DNA of 62,601 nucleotides from Devosia geojensis (GCF_000969415.1 NZ_JZEX01000207.1:1-62601); one strand, 5' to 3'; counted from the stretch's first letter, positions 27,650 through 37,081 are shown. Notes: generated from the letters alone by a model not told the origin. Program-made: numbers and translations.

Positions 27650-27815
27650 TAGTTCCTCCCTTGAACAACAAGCGGGCGACGTTACGCCCGGAACTATAAT
27701 GCTAGGTCGCGAGCCTGTCGCCGTCCTGTCACGGAGGGGCAATTTGTGATCGGCCGGCGCGGGAACTGGCGGGCCGTCGCATCGTTGCACGGATACCCAA
27801 CCAGAGGAGACAGCC

Positions 27816-28205
27816 ATGGCCTATTCTGACATGCCTGACCGCAGCGTCGACGCCACCGAGACGCACGACCTCATCGCCTCCGACAAGGTCGAGGGCACCA
27901 AGGTCTATGATCCGAACGGCGACCATATCGGCTCGATCGAGCGCATCATGGTCGAGAAGCGCTCGGGGCGCGTATCCTATGCGGTCCTCAGCTTCGGCGG
28001 GTTCCTCGGCATCGGCGACGACCACTATCCCCTGCCCTGGTCGATGCTCGAATACGACACGGACCTGGGCGGCTACCGGGTGAACGTCACCAAGGACCAG
28101 CTCGAGAGTGCCCCCCACTATGCGCGCGGCGAAGATTTCGACTTCGACGAGAAGCGCAGCCGCGGCATCTACGACTACTACGGCGTGCCGCCGTACTGGG
28201 TCTGA
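27816..28205 (+). CDS. PRC-barrel domain protein
   Basis: 129 aa from ATG at 27816 with AGAGGAGAC upstream. A PRC-barrel occupies residues 18-95: LIASDKVEGTKVYDPNGDHIGSIERIMVEK, then VSYAVLSFGGFLGIGDDHYPLPW. The C terminus is acidic and aromatic (YDYYGVPPYWV). Such stand-alone cytoplasmic PRC-barrel proteins are common in Hyphomicrobiales, often stress induced; role unproven. A strong terminator follows immediately. Confidence 0.9.
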   Translation: MAYSDMPDRSVDATETHDLIASDKVEGTKVYDPNGDHIGSIERIMVEKRSGRVSYAVLSFGGFLGIGDDHYPLPWSMLEYDTDLGGYRVNVTKDQLESAPHYARGEDFDFDEKRSRGIYDYYGVPPYWV

Positions 28206-28242
28206 CAGTTCACTGGCGGGCTTTCGACAAGGGAGGCCCCGG

Positions 28243-28269
28243 CCGGCGCCCAGGTGGCGCCGGTTTTTT
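28243..28269 (+). terminator. Rho-independent terminator after the PRC-barrel gene
   Basis: CCGGCGCC, loop CAGGT, GGCGCCGG followed by six T residues. Confidence 0.9.
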
Positions 28270-28365
28270 GTTTCCGCTGCACTCTTGCCTTTGGCGGCTC
28301 GAACGCTCACATGCTCGCTCACGACCGCGTGACCGGAAGCAACCGGTCCGAACCGGAGGCGCGAC

Positions 28366-29295
28366 ATGCAGCAGCCGATCATCTCCATTTCCAACCTGTC
28401 CAAGACCTACGCTTCGGGCTTCACGGCCCTCAAGAGCGTCGACCTCGAGGTCATGCGCGGCGAGATCCTCGCGCTCCTCGGGCCCAACGGGGCCGGCAAG
28501 ACGACGCTCATCAGCATCGTTACCGGCATCGTCAACGCCACGACCGGCACGGTCACCGTCGACGGGCACGACATCGTCAAGGACTACCGCGCCGCCCGCT
28601 CGCTCATCGGGCTCGTGCCGCAGGAATTGACCACCGACGCCTTCGAGACGGTATGGGCGACGGTCACGCACAGCCGCGGGCTCTTCGGGCTGAAACCCGA
28701 TCCGGCCCACATCGAGAAGGTGCTGAAGGACCTCGCCCTCTGGGACAAGAAGGACAACAAGATCCTCGAGCTGTCCGGCGGCATGAAGCGGCGGGTGATG
28801 ATCGCCAAGGCGCTCTCGCACGAGCCGCGCATTCTCTTCCTCGACGAGCCGACGGCCGGCGTCGACGTGGAGCTGAGGAAGGAGATGTGGGCGCTGGTGC
28901 GCGCGCTTCGCGCCTTGGGCGTCACCATCATCCTCACCACCCACTACATCGCCGAGGCCGAGGAGATGGCCGACCGCATCGGCATCATCGACAAGGGCGA
29001 GCTGCGGCTCGTCGAGAACAAGGACGAGCTCATGCGCAAGCTCGGCAGCAAACAGCTGCGCCTCGAGCTGCAGGAGCCGATCGAGGTCGTGCCGACCGGG
29101 CTCGACGGGCATAAGCTCGAGCTTTCCGGTGACGGCACGACATTGACCTATACCTACGACGCGCATGGCGCGCGCACAGGCATCAGCGCGCTCCTTGCCG
29201 ACCTGTCGCGCGTCGGCATCCGCTTCAAGGACCTGCAGACCCACCAGTCCTCGCTCGAGGACATCTTCGTCAACCTGGTGAGGGACGGGAAATGA
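28366..29295 (+). CDS. ABC-2 type transporter, ATP-binding protein (YadG-like)
   Basis: 309 aa, like E. coli YadG (308). Walker [15 protein letters not shown] loop GLVPQEL, signature [15 protein letters not shown] and Walker [11 protein letters not shown], with the switch His in [14 protein letters not shown]-terminal extension of about 80 residues is typical for exporter ATPases of this group. GGAGGCGCGAC precedes the ATG. Overlaps the permease gene by four bases (ATGA). Cargo unknown. Confidence 0.93.
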   Translation: MQQPIISISNLSKTYASGFTALKSVDLEVMRGEILALLGPNGAGKTTLISIVTGIVNATTGTVTVDGHDIVKDYRAARSLIGLVPQELTTDAFETVWATVTHSRGLFGLKPDPAHIEKVLKDLALWDKKDNKILELSGGMKRRVMIAKALSHEPRILFLDEPTAGVDVELRKEMWALVRALRALGVTIILTTHYIAEAEEMADRIGIIDKGELRLVENKDELMRKLGSKQLRLELQEPIEVVPTGLDGHKLELSGDGTTLTYTYDAHGARTGISALLADLSRVGIRFKDLQTHQSSLEDIFVNLVRDGK

Positions 29296-30053
29296 ACTTC
29301 GAGGCTGTCAAGGCGATCTACAAATTCGAGATGGCGCGCACCTTCCGCACGTCCATGCAATCCATCGTTTCGCCGGTGATCTCGACCTCGCTCTATTTCG
29401 TCGTCTTCGGGGCGGCCATCGGCTCGCGCATCACCGAGATCGAAGGCGTCTCCTACGGCGCCTTCATCGTGCCGGGCCTCATCATGCTGATGGTGCTGCA
29501 GCAGAGCGTCTCCAACGGCTCATTCGGCATCTATTTCCCGAAATTCCTCGGCACCATCTACGAGCTCCTGTCGGCGCCCGTCTCGTCCTTCGAGATCGTC
29601 GTCGGCTATGTCGGGGCGGCGGCGACCAAATCGCTGATCCTCGGCGTGCTCGTGCTGCTGACGGCCGGCTTCTTCGTGCCGCTGCGGATCGATCATCCTG
29701 TCTGGATGCTGATCTTCCTCGTCCTCACAGCCATCACCTTCAGCCTCGTCGGCTTCATCATCGGGGTCTGGGCCAAGGGCATGGAGCAGCTGCAGACCGT
29801 GCCGCTGCTCATCATCACGCCGCTGACGTTTCTCGGCGGCACCTTCTATTCGCTCAACGTGCTGCCGCCTCTCTGGCAGACGATCTCGCTCTTCAATCCC
29901 GTCGTTTATCTCATCAGCGGCTTCCGCTGGAGCTTCTACGGCATCGCCGACGTCAACGTCGGCATCAGCCTCGCCATGACGCTGGCGTTCCTGGCCATCT
30001 GCCTTGCGATCGTCGCGTGGATCTTCCGCACGGGATACAGGCTCAAGGCCTGA
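29292..30053 (+). CDS. ABC-2 type transporter, permease (YadH-like)
   Basis: 253 aa (YadH 256) with six membrane spans. It carries the ABC-2 signature region in [21 protein letters not shown] and [14 protein letters not shown]. Pairs with the ATPase encoded immediately upstream. An export role is expected from the family; the substrate is not known. Confidence 0.93.
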   Translation: MNFEAVKAIYKFEMARTFRTSMQSIVSPVISTSLYFVVFGAAIGSRITEIEGVSYGAFIVPGLIMLMVLQQSVSNGSFGIYFPKFLGTIYELLSAPVSSFEIVVGYVGAAATKSLILGVLVLLTAGFFVPLRIDHPVWMLIFLVLTAITFSLVGFIIGVWAKGMEQLQTVPLLIITPLTFLGGTFYSLNVLPPLWQTISLFNPVVYLISGFRWSFYGIADVNVGISLAMTLAFLAICLAIVAWIFRTGYRLKA

Positions 30054-30056
30054 CGT

Positions 30057-30488
30057 TCAGGGATCGGAATATCCGATGACGTGCACCTCGATCTCTTCGG
30101 GCGGCGTCTCTCGCGGGAAGATCAGGGTGGCGGTGCGGCTGGCGCCGGCGGGGATGTAGTCGATGACGATCTGACCGCTGCCGCCTTCGAGCGGCGGCAC
30201 GCCGGCGACCTCGACCGCCGCGGCCGCGGCGTGGCCGGCGTTCCTGATCTCGAAAGTCACCGCCAGGCCCGCCTGCGTCATGCTTCGATCGAGCTCCGTG
30301 ACCGCGAGGTCGGCGATGCCGCCGCTCTTGACCACCGCCTCGAAGGCGAGAAAGCCCATCACGCCGAGGACGATCGCCGCCGAGGCGATCCCGGCGATCC
30401 ATTCGATGCGGGCGGCCTGCGCGTTGGCGGGCTTTGGCGCTGGATCCTGCGGCGCGCGTTGCCTGCGTTTTGTCCTCGCTGTTGCCAT
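30057..30488 (-). CDS. TIGR02588-family protein
   Basis: 143 aa. Basic N terminus, one membrane span (about 30-52), then a periplasmic beta-rich domain with TFEIRNAGHAAAAAVEVAG and DYIPAGASRTATLIFPRE. This matches the TIGR02588 family, which I know as the partner gene of TIGR02587 membrane proteins; the neighbour fits. The domain looks like an Ig-like or DUF-type beta sandwich. Function unknown. Ten bases separate it from the upstream gene. Confidence 0.82.
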   Translation of the reverse strand: MATARTKRRQRAPQDPAPKPANAQAARIEWIAGIASAAIVLGVMGFLAFEAVVKSGGIADLAVTELDRSMTQAGLAVTFEIRNAGHAAAAAVEVAGVPPLEGGSGQIVIDYIPAGASRTATLIFPRETPPEEIEVHVIGYSDP

Positions 30489-30498
30489 CGCCGGCCCC

Positions 30499-31332
30499 TT
30501 AGAGGATCAGCCGCGCCGCCGCCGCGCCGACGGCGGCGGGGAAGGCGAGGACGACGACGATGCGTAGCGCCTTGGCCACCTCCAGGCCGTCGAAGCGGCC
30601 GAAGGTCCAGAGCACATAGGCCGAGACCGCGAGGGCCACCAGATAGCCGACGACGGTGAAGCGCAGGAACGCGCTCCACCAGGGCGTCTCCGGACCGATC
30701 TCGGTGCCGCCCTTGAAAGCGGCGGCGTAGACGAAGGCGTGCATGATGAGCATCGATATCGGCACGAGCAGCAGGCAGTGCAGCGCCGTCATCTTCAGCG
30801 AGATCAGCAGCATCTCCTCGGTCGGGGCGACGTTGAGCCCGAGAAAGAGCGCGCCGACCGCCATGACGAGGAGCTCGCCGCCATAGGTCTCCTCCTGCTC
30901 GCCCACGTGCCCGTCGCGCCCGAGCTGGCTGCGCCCGAGGAGGGCTCCAAGCGCCGCCGGCACGGTCTGCATCGCGATCTTGCCGACGATCTCGGATGGC
31001 GGCATGCCCGGTTCGAGGATGGCCAGCAGCGTAAGCACCACCGAACTCGACAGGAGCCCGATGCCGAGGGCGATGAAAGCATCGCGCACGTCCTCGGCCC
31101 AGTGCCGGGTCTTTTCGAACCCGCAATAGCGCGAGAGGAAGACGAGGAGCGGAACGGAGACCAGCATGAGGATGAGCAGCCGCCAGCGTTCGACCGTGAA
31201 GCCGAGCTGCCACATCTCCATGGTCATGAGCATGGGCAGCGAGAAAACGAGGGCGCCGCCGAACGCGCGCCCGAATCCGACAAGCAGCGGACGCAGGGTC
31301 CCGTTCGTCGCAAATGCCGCAGCCTCAGCCAC
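30499..31332 (-). CDS. TIGR02587-family integral membrane protein
   Basis: 277 aa, six or seven membrane spans. Segments such as FSLPMLMTMEMWQLGF and NVAPTEEMLLIS are typical of TIGR02587. The start is GTG at 31332 and overlaps the stop region of a 31-codon reading frame on the same strand (31325-31420), implying translational coupling. Operon with TIGR02588. Function unknown. Confidence 0.85.
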   Translation of the reverse strand: MAEAAAFATNGTLRPLLVGFGRAFGGALVFSLPMLMTMEMWQLGFTVERWRLLILMLVSVPLLVFLSRYCGFEKTRHWAEDVRDAFIALGIGLLSSSVVLTLLAILEPGMPPSEIVGKIAMQTVPAALGALLGRSQLGRDGHVGEQEETYGGELLVMAVGALFLGLNVAPTEEMLLISLKMTALHCLLLVPISMLIMHAFVYAAAFKGGTEIGPETPWWSAFLRFTVVGYLVALAVSAYVLWTFGRFDGLEVAKALRIVVVLAFPAAVGAAAARLIL

Positions 31333-31420
31333 CGGCGGCGCCCAGCACGACCATGGCCACCACCAGCAGGAAAGCCGTCGCCACCAGCGCCAGATAGAGC
31401 GTCAAGCCTGAACCGGTCAC
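31325..31420 (-). CDS. Candidate 31-aa membrane micropeptide upstream of TIGR02587
   Basis: GTG at 31420 with GAGG seven bases before it opens a 31-aa frame: MTGSGLTLYLALVATAF, then a hydrophobic run, ending VLGAAGG and TGA. The stop falls eight bases inside the TIGR02587 coding region, in a different frame. A single membrane span with a polar N terminus is predicted. The ribosome site and the overlap support translation; it could be a leader that couples translation or a small subunit of the TIGR02587/02588 complex. Confidence 0.55.
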   Translation of the reverse strand: MTGSGLTLYLALVATAFLLVVAMVVLGAAGG

Positions 31421-31522
31421 GTGCGGCCTCGACAAGCGGTTGGACATGGGGGCGAATGGCTTAACCCGCCGTCGCCCTTGCCTTTTCAACGCCGAGGCAT
31501 TTGCCGCGGTTCCCCCGAAGCC

Positions 31523-33217
31523 TCAGCGGGCTTCCACTCGCACTTCCGGCCCCAGCGTCGTCGCGCTCTCCACCTGCGAGAGCACTTCCTTCAGCCGCGC
31601 GATGCCGGCGTCATCCCAGCCGGGCGGCTCGACCAGCGCCCGCCAGGCATCGGTGTAGTCCGCGGCCGAATAGACGTGGCCGTATCCGACCGGCGAGGTG
31701 AGGCCGAGGGCCATGTCCATGCCGAGCTGGAGGAAGGTGACGACCGGATACCAGTTGAGCGCCGGCGAGACCCCTGCCCCGCGCTCGCCGATCATCCAGT
31801 CCGGCGCCCGGTAGAGGATCGACCAGTCGAAGAACACGATCGGGTCGCTGGGGTATTGCAGGAAGGCGAGCCGCATCGGCCCCCACTCGGCATCCGCCTC
31901 GCCCAGCTGGCTGCCGCGGTTGGCGAAGCGGATGCTGGTGTCGTTGCCGAAGCGGGGCAGCCATTCGGGAGACCCGGGCTGCCGGTTGGCCGTCGCCCAG
32001 CGCCAGATCGCGCTCGTATAGGGCGGCCCGGCCCAGAGGGCGCCGTTGAACGGGTCGGCAAGGACGTCGAACACCTGCGTCGAGGCCTGGGAGCTGTGTG
32101 CGCCGAGGCTCAACCCGTTGAGGTAGAGGCGCGGCCGGCTGTCGGGGGGCAGCGCGGTCCAATACCCGTAGACGGTGTTGAAGAGCTCCTGAGCCGCTTC
32201 GATGCCGTAGTCGGGCTCGACGACGAGCGACAGCGGACTGGTGAGGTAGGAATACTGCAGCGCAACGCTCGCGACGTCCCCGGCCTGGAGATATTCGAGC
32301 GAGTCGATGCCCGCCGGATCGACCCAGCCCGTGCCCACCGGCATGATGATGACCAGCACGGAGCGATCGAACGCACCGACGCGCAGCATCTCGGCCAGCG
32401 CCAGGTCGGCCCTTTGCTCGAACGTCGGGGCGGACCGCAGGCCGACATAGACGCGCAGCGGCTCCATGGCCGGCCGGCCGATTACCGCCTCGATTTCCTC
32501 CTGCGAGGGACCGGATTCCACGTAGATGCGTCCGTCCCTGCCGATGGTGCTCCAGGGGATGAGCGAGGCTGCGCTTCCCGAGTGCAGCGGATCGGCCGGC
32601 GGCTCGCCATACTGCCCGGCCAGCCCGTCGAGCCGTTCGAAGAACGAATCGGCGGCGCGCAGCGCATTGCGCAACAGCACGCCGTTGACCAAGGAAACGG
32701 TGACGAACCCGACGATCGCGAGGCTCAGCACGAACGCCACGCGCCGCGGCAGGAAGCGGGCGAGCCGGCGCATGACGAAGCGTACGCCATGGACCAGCAG
32801 GGTTCCGAGCAGGATGAACAGTGCCGCCGGCGCGAGCGCCACCAGCAGCACGTAGAGCTGGTGTCCACCCTCGACCGGCTCGGCGCCCATCGCCTCGCGC
32901 ACCGAGTTTTGCCAGGCCGGCAACTGGTAAAGGCAGATCGCCATCAGCAGCACGCAGCCGCCCGCCACCATCCACCGCAGCCAGCGGTTGTGCGGGCCCT
33001 CCGGCCACCGGATCTCCATGTAGTCCCAGACCCACTCGAGGAAGACGCCGATGGCATAGCCGGCGGCGAACGTGCAGCCCGAGAGAAACCCCTGCACCAG
33101 GAAGGTGCGCGGCAGTAGCGAGGGGGTCAGCGACATCGAAAAGAGCAGCGCACCGACGACGAGGCCCGGCATCGACAGGTGGCGATGGAAGAATCCGATC
33201 CAGCTCGAAACCCGCAT
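31523..33217 (-). CDS. Membrane-anchored alpha/beta-hydrolase (Abhydrolase_9 type)
   Basis: 564 aa. Four or five N-terminal membrane spans (to about residue 190) match the family-specific N-terminal region that begins with SLTPSLLPR; the C-terminal 350 residues are the alpha/beta-hydrolase domain. The nucleophile elbow is GLSLGAHSSQ, and later acid and base candidates are QYPSDPIVFFDW and GYGHVYSAADY. GGGAGGCGGAC precedes the ATG. Members are often called DUF2236-like or Abhydrolase_9; substrate unknown, possibly lipids or cell-envelope esters. Confidence 0.9.
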   Translation of the reverse strand: MRVSSWIGFFHRHLSMPGLVVGALLFSMSLTPSLLPRTFLVQGFLSGCTFAAGYAIGVFLEWVWDYMEIRWPEGPHNRWLRWMVAGGCVLLMAICLYQLPAWQNSVREAMGAEPVEGGHQLYVLLVALAPAALFILLGTLLVHGVRFVMRRLARFLPRRVAFVLSLAIVGFVTVSLVNGVLLRNALRAADSFFERLDGLAGQYGEPPADPLHSGSAASLIPWSTIGRDGRIYVESGPSQEEIEAVIGRPAMEPLRVYVGLRSAPTFEQRADLALAEMLRVGAFDRSVLVIIMPVGTGWVDPAGIDSLEYLQAGDVASVALQYSYLTSPLSLVVEPDYGIEAAQELFNTVYGYWTALPPDSRPRLYLNGLSLGAHSSQASTQVFDVLADPFNGALWAGPPYTSAIWRWATANRQPGSPEWLPRFGNDTSIRFANRGSQLGEADAEWGPMRLAFLQYPSDPIVFFDWSILYRAPDWMIGERGAGVSPALNWYPVVTFLQLGMDMALGLTSPVGYGHVYSAADYTDAWRALVEPPGWDDAGIARLKEVLSQVESATTLGPEVRVEAR

Positions 33218-33332
33218 GTCCGCCTCCCGCCATCGGCAAACCGATGGGTGAAGCTAGGAAGGGTGCTTTTCAGCCGTCAAGTTTTTCCGTCGCGGGCAAG
33301 CGAAATAGTTCCTGGCGCGGGAAATTCCACGA

Positions 33333-34082
33333 TCACCTCGACGACGCGCTAGCACGGGATCCCTCGTCGCCGGTCTTGCCGCTCTCGAGCTCGCGCATCA
33401 GGCGCTGCTTGCTGTTGACGAGGTGCAGCCGCATGGCGCTGCGCGCGTTCTCGCTGTCGCCCGCCTGGATGGCGAGGAAGACGGCTGCGTGCTCCTCGTT
33501 GACCTTGTTGAGGTAGGCGATCCGCTCGTCCTGCGAGAGGCCGTAGGTCTTGAAGCGGGCGCGCGGGACGGAAAGCGTGCCGATATAGCCGAAGAGATTG
33601 GAGAAATGGACGTTGTTGGTGGCCGCGGCGACCGATCGGTGAAAGTCGAGGTCGGCCTCGATGGCGTCGCTGCCGGCGGCGATGGCCTCGCGCATGACCT
33701 CGAGGCTCCGCTCGATATTGGCGAGGGCCTGATCGCTGCGCCGCGCCGCGGCAAGGCCGGCGCCCTCGACCTCGAGGGCGATGCGCAGGTCGAGCAGCGC
33801 GATCTTGTCGGAAAGGGCGTCGATGTCCTTGGGCGTGATGACGAACCCTTGCGGCAACGACGCGCTCTGGACGAAGACGCCGACGCCCTGACGGGTCGTG
33901 ACCATCGAGCCGGCCTTGAGGTTGGCGATCGCCTCGCGGATGACCGTGCGGCTGACCCCGAACTCGCCGATCAGCTCCTGCTCGGTCGGCAGCTTCGAGC
34001 CGAGCGCATATTCCCCGTCCTGGATGCGGCGGCGCATGACTTCGACGATCTGCTCGGCAAGATTGCCCCGACGGAGCTCCAT
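33333..34082 (-). CDS. FadR-type GntR transcription regulator, last gene of the ABC operon
   Basis: 249 aa. Winged helix at residues 8-75 (YALGSKLPTEQELIGEFGVSRTVIREAIANLKA), then an all-helical FCD effector domain with the metal ligands in DLDFHRSVAAATNN and HAAVFLAIQAGD...MRLHL. FCD domains usually sense carboxylates or sugar acids. It is the last gene of the unit starting with the ABC solute-binding gene at 39767, 28 bases after the KdgF-like cupin. The likely sites are the CTTGTATGGTAC words at 39898-39928 and upstream of uxaC; that is inference. Confidence 0.93.
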   Translation of the reverse strand: MELRRGNLAEQIVEVMRRRIQDGEYALGSKLPTEQELIGEFGVSRTVIREAIANLKAGSMVTTRQGVGVFVQSASLPQGFVITPKDIDALSDKIALLDLRIALEVEGAGLAAARRSDQALANIERSLEVMREAIAAGSDAIEADLDFHRSVAAATNNVHFSNLFGYIGTLSVPRARFKTYGLSQDERIAYLNKVNEEHAAVFLAIQAGDSENARSAMRLHLVNSKQRLMRELESGKTGDEGSRASASSR

Positions 34083-34110
34083 CCCAATATCTCCAGGTGG
34101 CCGGACAAGC

Positions 34111-34446
34111 CTAGATGTAGTCTTCCCGCATGGGGGTGAAACTATCCACCATAGTCCCGGCCTCTATGCAAACGGCTCCGTGCAGTACTCCCCCGGCAAC
34201 GACATAGCTGGAGCCGGGCCCGAGCCGCTGGGTATTGCCGTCGATGGTGACATCGAAGAGGCCGCTTTCGATATAGGCCGCCTGGGCGTGGGGGTGCGTA
34301 TGCGGGCTGCCGACGGCGCCCGTGGCGAACTCCCAGCGCAGCATCATGAGCTCGTCATTGTAGCACAGCATCTGCATGCGCCGGCCTTCGCCCATCTCCT
34401 GCCATTGGGCATCGCGTCCGTGAAGAAAGGGGCCTGATGTGGGCAT
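34111..34446 (-). CDS. KdgF-like cupin
   Basis: 111 aa from ATG at 34446, preceded by GGAGACGAAC. A single cupin barrel with HTHPHAQAAYIESG (metal ligands), VVAGGVLHGAVCIEAG and the C-terminal DSFTPMREDYI, which is the pattern of KdgF. KdgF helps convert unsaturated uronates from pectin or alginate into the linear keto form. In an operon with an oligosaccharide/peptide-type ABC transporter and a FadR-type regulator this suggests handling of uronate-containing oligomers. Exact substrate not proven. Confidence 0.8.
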   Translation of the reverse strand: MPTSGPFLHGRDAQWQEMGEGRRMQMLCYNDELMMLRWEFATGAVGSPHTHPHAQAAYIESGLFDVTIDGNTQRLGPGSSYVVAGGVLHGAVCIEAGTMVDSFTPMREDYI

Positions 34447-34463
34447 GTTCGTCTCCGGTTGAA

Positions 34464-34508
34464 GCGTTTTCAGGAAAAGTGGACACCACTTTTCCGGTTC
34501 GAAAACGC
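34464..34508. repeat. Nested palindromic repeat inside the ABC operon
   Basis: Outer arms GCGTTTTC / GAAAACGC and inner arms GGAAAAGTGG / CCACTTTTCC are both perfect. I recognise this as a dispersed intergenic element common in Hyphomicrobiales. It lies between the second ATPase gene and the cupin. Confidence 0.85.
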
Positions 34509-34520
34509 GATAAAGCAAAA

Positions 34521-35309
34521 CTAGGCTTGTTCGGCTTCCGCCTGGCGCAGCGCCAGGTCGCGGTCGTAGCGTTCGCTCGCTTCGATGAGGGTGCGCGTAT
34601 AGGGCGCACTGGCTTCGTTGTTCTCCAGCGCGTCGCGCGTCAGCACCTCGACGATCCTGCCGGCCTGCATCACCGCGAAGGCGCTGCACATGTGGTCGAT
34701 GACCGAAAGATCGTGGCTGACCAGCAGGTAAGTGAGCTTCAGCTCCTCGCGCAGGTCCATGAAGAGGTTGAGGATCTCGGCCTGGATGGAAACGTCGAGG
34801 GCCGAGGTCGGCTCGTCGAGCAGCACGATGCTGGGGCGCAGCACCATGGCGCGGGCGATGGCGACGCGCTGGCGCTGCCCGCCCGAGAGCTGGTGCGGGA
34901 AACGGTAGCGGAACTTGCCCGGCAGCCCCACCTGGTCCAGCACCTTGCCGACGCGCTCGCCGATGTTGTCGAGCTTGTGGATGTGCAGCGGCTCGGCCAG
35001 GATATCCTCGATCTGGTGCTTGGGATGGAGGGACCCGTACGGGTCCTGAAACACCATCTGCACGTTCCGGCACCAGCCCAGCCGGTCCGCCTGCCGGAAG
35101 GTCTGACCGTCGACCGCGATGCCGCCGGTCCACTGGCGATAGAGGCCCGCGATGCACCGCAGCACAGTCGACTTGCCCGATCCGCTTTCGCCGACGAGCC
35201 CGTAGGTTTGGCCGGCTTCGACGGAAAACGAAATGGAATCGAGGATTTTCCGCCGGCGCGCGCCCTGGCCGAGGAAGAGCGAAAGGTCGTCGATATCGAT
35301 CAGGCTCAT
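34521..35309 (-). CDS. Dpp/Opp-type ABC transporter, second ATP-binding protein
   Basis: 262 aa from ATG at 35309. Walker A GLVGESGSGKSTVLRCIAGL, Q loop MVFQDPYGSLHP, signature LSGGQRQRVAIARAM and Walker B IVLLDEPTSALD, switch His VSHDLSVI. The C-terminal part lacks a long oligopeptide-binding-loop cysteine motif, so it is a shorter OppF-like ATPase. Overlaps the partner ATPase gene by four bases. Energises the permeases encoded upstream. Confidence 0.92.
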   Translation of the reverse strand: MSLIDIDDLSLFLGQGARRRKILDSISFSVEAGQTYGLVGESGSGKSTVLRCIAGLYRQWTGGIAVDGQTFRQADRLGWCRNVQMVFQDPYGSLHPKHQIEDILAEPLHIHKLDNIGERVGKVLDQVGLPGKFRYRFPHQLSGGQRQRVAIARAMVLRPSIVLLDEPTSALDVSIQAEILNLFMDLREELKLTYLLVSHDLSVIDHMCSAFAVMQAGRIVEVLTRDALENNEASAPYTRTLIEASERYDRDLALRQAEAEQA

Positions 35310-36160
35310 TTCTGCCTCACGAGGTCCAGCGCCCACTCGCTGCGCCGGTTGAGGGTCGGCAGCCTCTCGCGCCGCGCACCGATCCGGGGGAGCGAAGCGA
35401 GGAGGCCCTGGCTGTATTCGTGCCGGGCCTTGTCCAGCTCGTCGGCGCGCAATTCCTCGACTACCTGCCCGGCATACATGATGAGCACGCGGTCGCAGAA
35501 GCTCTGCACGAGGTTGAGGTCGTGGCTGATGAACAAGAGGCCGATGCCGCGCTGCCGCACGAGGTCGTCGAGCAGGGCGAGGACCTGCAGGCGCACGGTG
35601 ACGTCCAGCGCCGAGGTCGGCTCGTCGGCGATGATAAGGGCGGGATCGGGAATGAGCATCATGGCGATCATGATGCGCTGGCCCATGCCGCCCGAAACCT
35701 CGTGCGGATAGAGGCCGTAGACGTGCTCGGGATCGCGGATGCGCACCGCCGCGAGCTGCTCGATGGAGCGCCGGCGCGCCTCGGCCCGGCTGACGGGGAA
35801 ATGGGCGAGGTAGGCTTCGCTCACCTGCTCGCCGACAGTCATCACGGGATTGAGCGAGAACTTGGGGTCCTGCAGGATCATCGATATGCGCCGTCCGCGG
35901 ATGTCCTGCATGGCCTTCTCGCTGAGGGCGAGCATGTTGCGCCCCTCGAAATCGAGCGCATCGGCCTCGACCCTGGCCACATCGGGCAAGAGGCGCATGA
36001 CGGCGCGGCCGACCGTCGACTTGCCCGAGCCGGACTCGCCGATGATCGCGACCTTTTCCTTGCCGACCTCGAAGCTGACGTTGCGCACGGCATGCATCGC
36101 CCCGCGCGCCCCGAAATAGCGCACGTTGAGGTTCCGGACGCAGAGGATGGGATCGCTCAT
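35306..36160 (-). CDS. Dpp/Opp-type ABC transporter, first ATP-binding protein
   Basis: 284 aa. Walker A IIGESGSGKSTVGRAVMRL, Q loop MILQDPKFSLNP, signature VSGGMGQRIMIAMMLI and Walker B LIIADEPTSALD, switch His ISHDLNLV. The C-terminal tail (LLASLPRIGARRERLPTL) is the usual oligopeptide/dipeptide ATPase end but lacks the full cysteine motif. Three bases after the permease gene. Confidence 0.92.
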   Translation of the reverse strand: MSDPILCVRNLNVRYFGARGAMHAVRNVSFEVGKEKVAIIGESGSGKSTVGRAVMRLLPDVARVEADALDFEGRNMLALSEKAMQDIRGRRISMILQDPKFSLNPVMTVGEQVSEAYLAHFPVSRAEARRRSIEQLAAVRIRDPEHVYGLYPHEVSGGMGQRIMIAMMLIPDPALIIADEPTSALDVTVRLQVLALLDDLVRQRGIGLLFISHDLNLVQSFCDRVLIMYAGQVVEELRADELDKARHEYSQGLLASLPRIGARRERLPTLNRRSEWALDLVRQK

Positions 36161-36163
36161 GAG

Positions 36164-37081
36164 TTACCTCGACTGGCGCGGGTCGAGCACGTCGCGCAGG
36201 CCGTCCCCGAAGAGATTGAAGGCGAGGGCGACGACGAGGATGGCCATGCCGGGCATGGTCACCACCCACCAGCTGTCGATCATGAAGCGGCGGCCGGCCG
36301 AGGTCATGGCGCCCCATTCCGGCGTCGGGGGCTGCGCGCCGAGGCCGAGGAAGCCGAGGCCCGCGGCGGTCAGCAGCACGCCGGCCATATTGAGGGTGAT
36401 GCGCACAATGACCGACGGGACGCAGATGGGTAGTATATGGCGACGCAGGATCCGCAGCGCCGAGGCACCCGAAACCTGCGCGGCGGCGATGAAGTCGGAC
36501 GCGCGCATGGTGAGCGTTTCGGCCCGCGCCAGGCGCGCGATCGAGGGCCAGGCGGTCAGCGAGATGGCGATGACGGCATTCTCGATGCCCGGCCCCAGCG
36601 CCGCGGCGAAGGCGAGCGCCAGGATGAGGCTCGGGAACGACAGGAAGATATCGGTGACGCGCATCAGCACGCGGTCGACCCAGCCGCCGAAATAACCGGC
36701 CGCCATGCCGACGACGAGGCCGACCGGCGCCACGATCACCGACACCAGGATGACGATATAGATGGAGATGCGCGAGCCATAGACGATGCGGCTGAAGATG
36801 TCGCGCCCGAGTTCGTCGGTGCCCAGCCAGTTCTCCTCGCCGGGCGGCTGCAGCGCCCGCGAGAGGTTCTGGGCATTGGGATCGTGGGTCGCGATCCACG
36901 GCGCGAAGATCGCCGCGAGGATCATGGCGAGGATCACGACGAGCCCGAATACCGCCAGCGGATTGCCGAGGAACGCGCGCAGGCTCCAGTAGACGCGCTG
37001 GGCGGTGGCCTGGCGCATGCTGGTGACCGTGTCGCTGCTCAGGTACTCGCGCAGGCTCATTGAGGATGAATTCTCGCTCAT
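36164..37081 (-). CDS. Dpp/Opp-type ABC transporter, permease (DppC-like)
   Basis: 305 aa from ATG at 37081, overlapping the upstream permease by four bases. Six spans with a long N-terminal tail; typical motifs ENWLGTDELGRDIFSRIVYGSR, MRVTDIFLSFPSLILALAF and the EAA loop around RASDFIAAAQVSGASALRILRRHILP. C terminus FGDGLRDVLDPRQ is standard for DppC. Confidence 0.93.
   Translation of the reverse strand: MSENSSSMSLREYLSSDTVTSMRQATAQRVYWSLRAFLGNPLAVFGLVVILAMILAAIFAPWIATHDPNAQNLSRALQPPGEENWLGTDELGRDIFSRIVYGSRISIYIVILVSVIVAPVGLVVGMAAGYFGGWVDRVLMRVTDIFLSFPSLILALAFAAALGPGIENAVIAISLTAWPSIARLARAETLTMRASDFIAAAQVSGASALRILRRHILPICVPSVIVRITLNMAGVLLTAAGLGFLGLGAQPPTPEWGAMTSAGRRFMIDSWWVVTMPGMAILVVALAFNLFGDGLRDVLDPRQSR

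Noticed and set aside
34521..36899. 792-aa frame across two ATPase genes and part of a permease gene
   Set aside because: Only the last 262 residues make a proper ATPase. The remaining part is Arg/Ala/Pro-rich out-of-frame reading of real genes.
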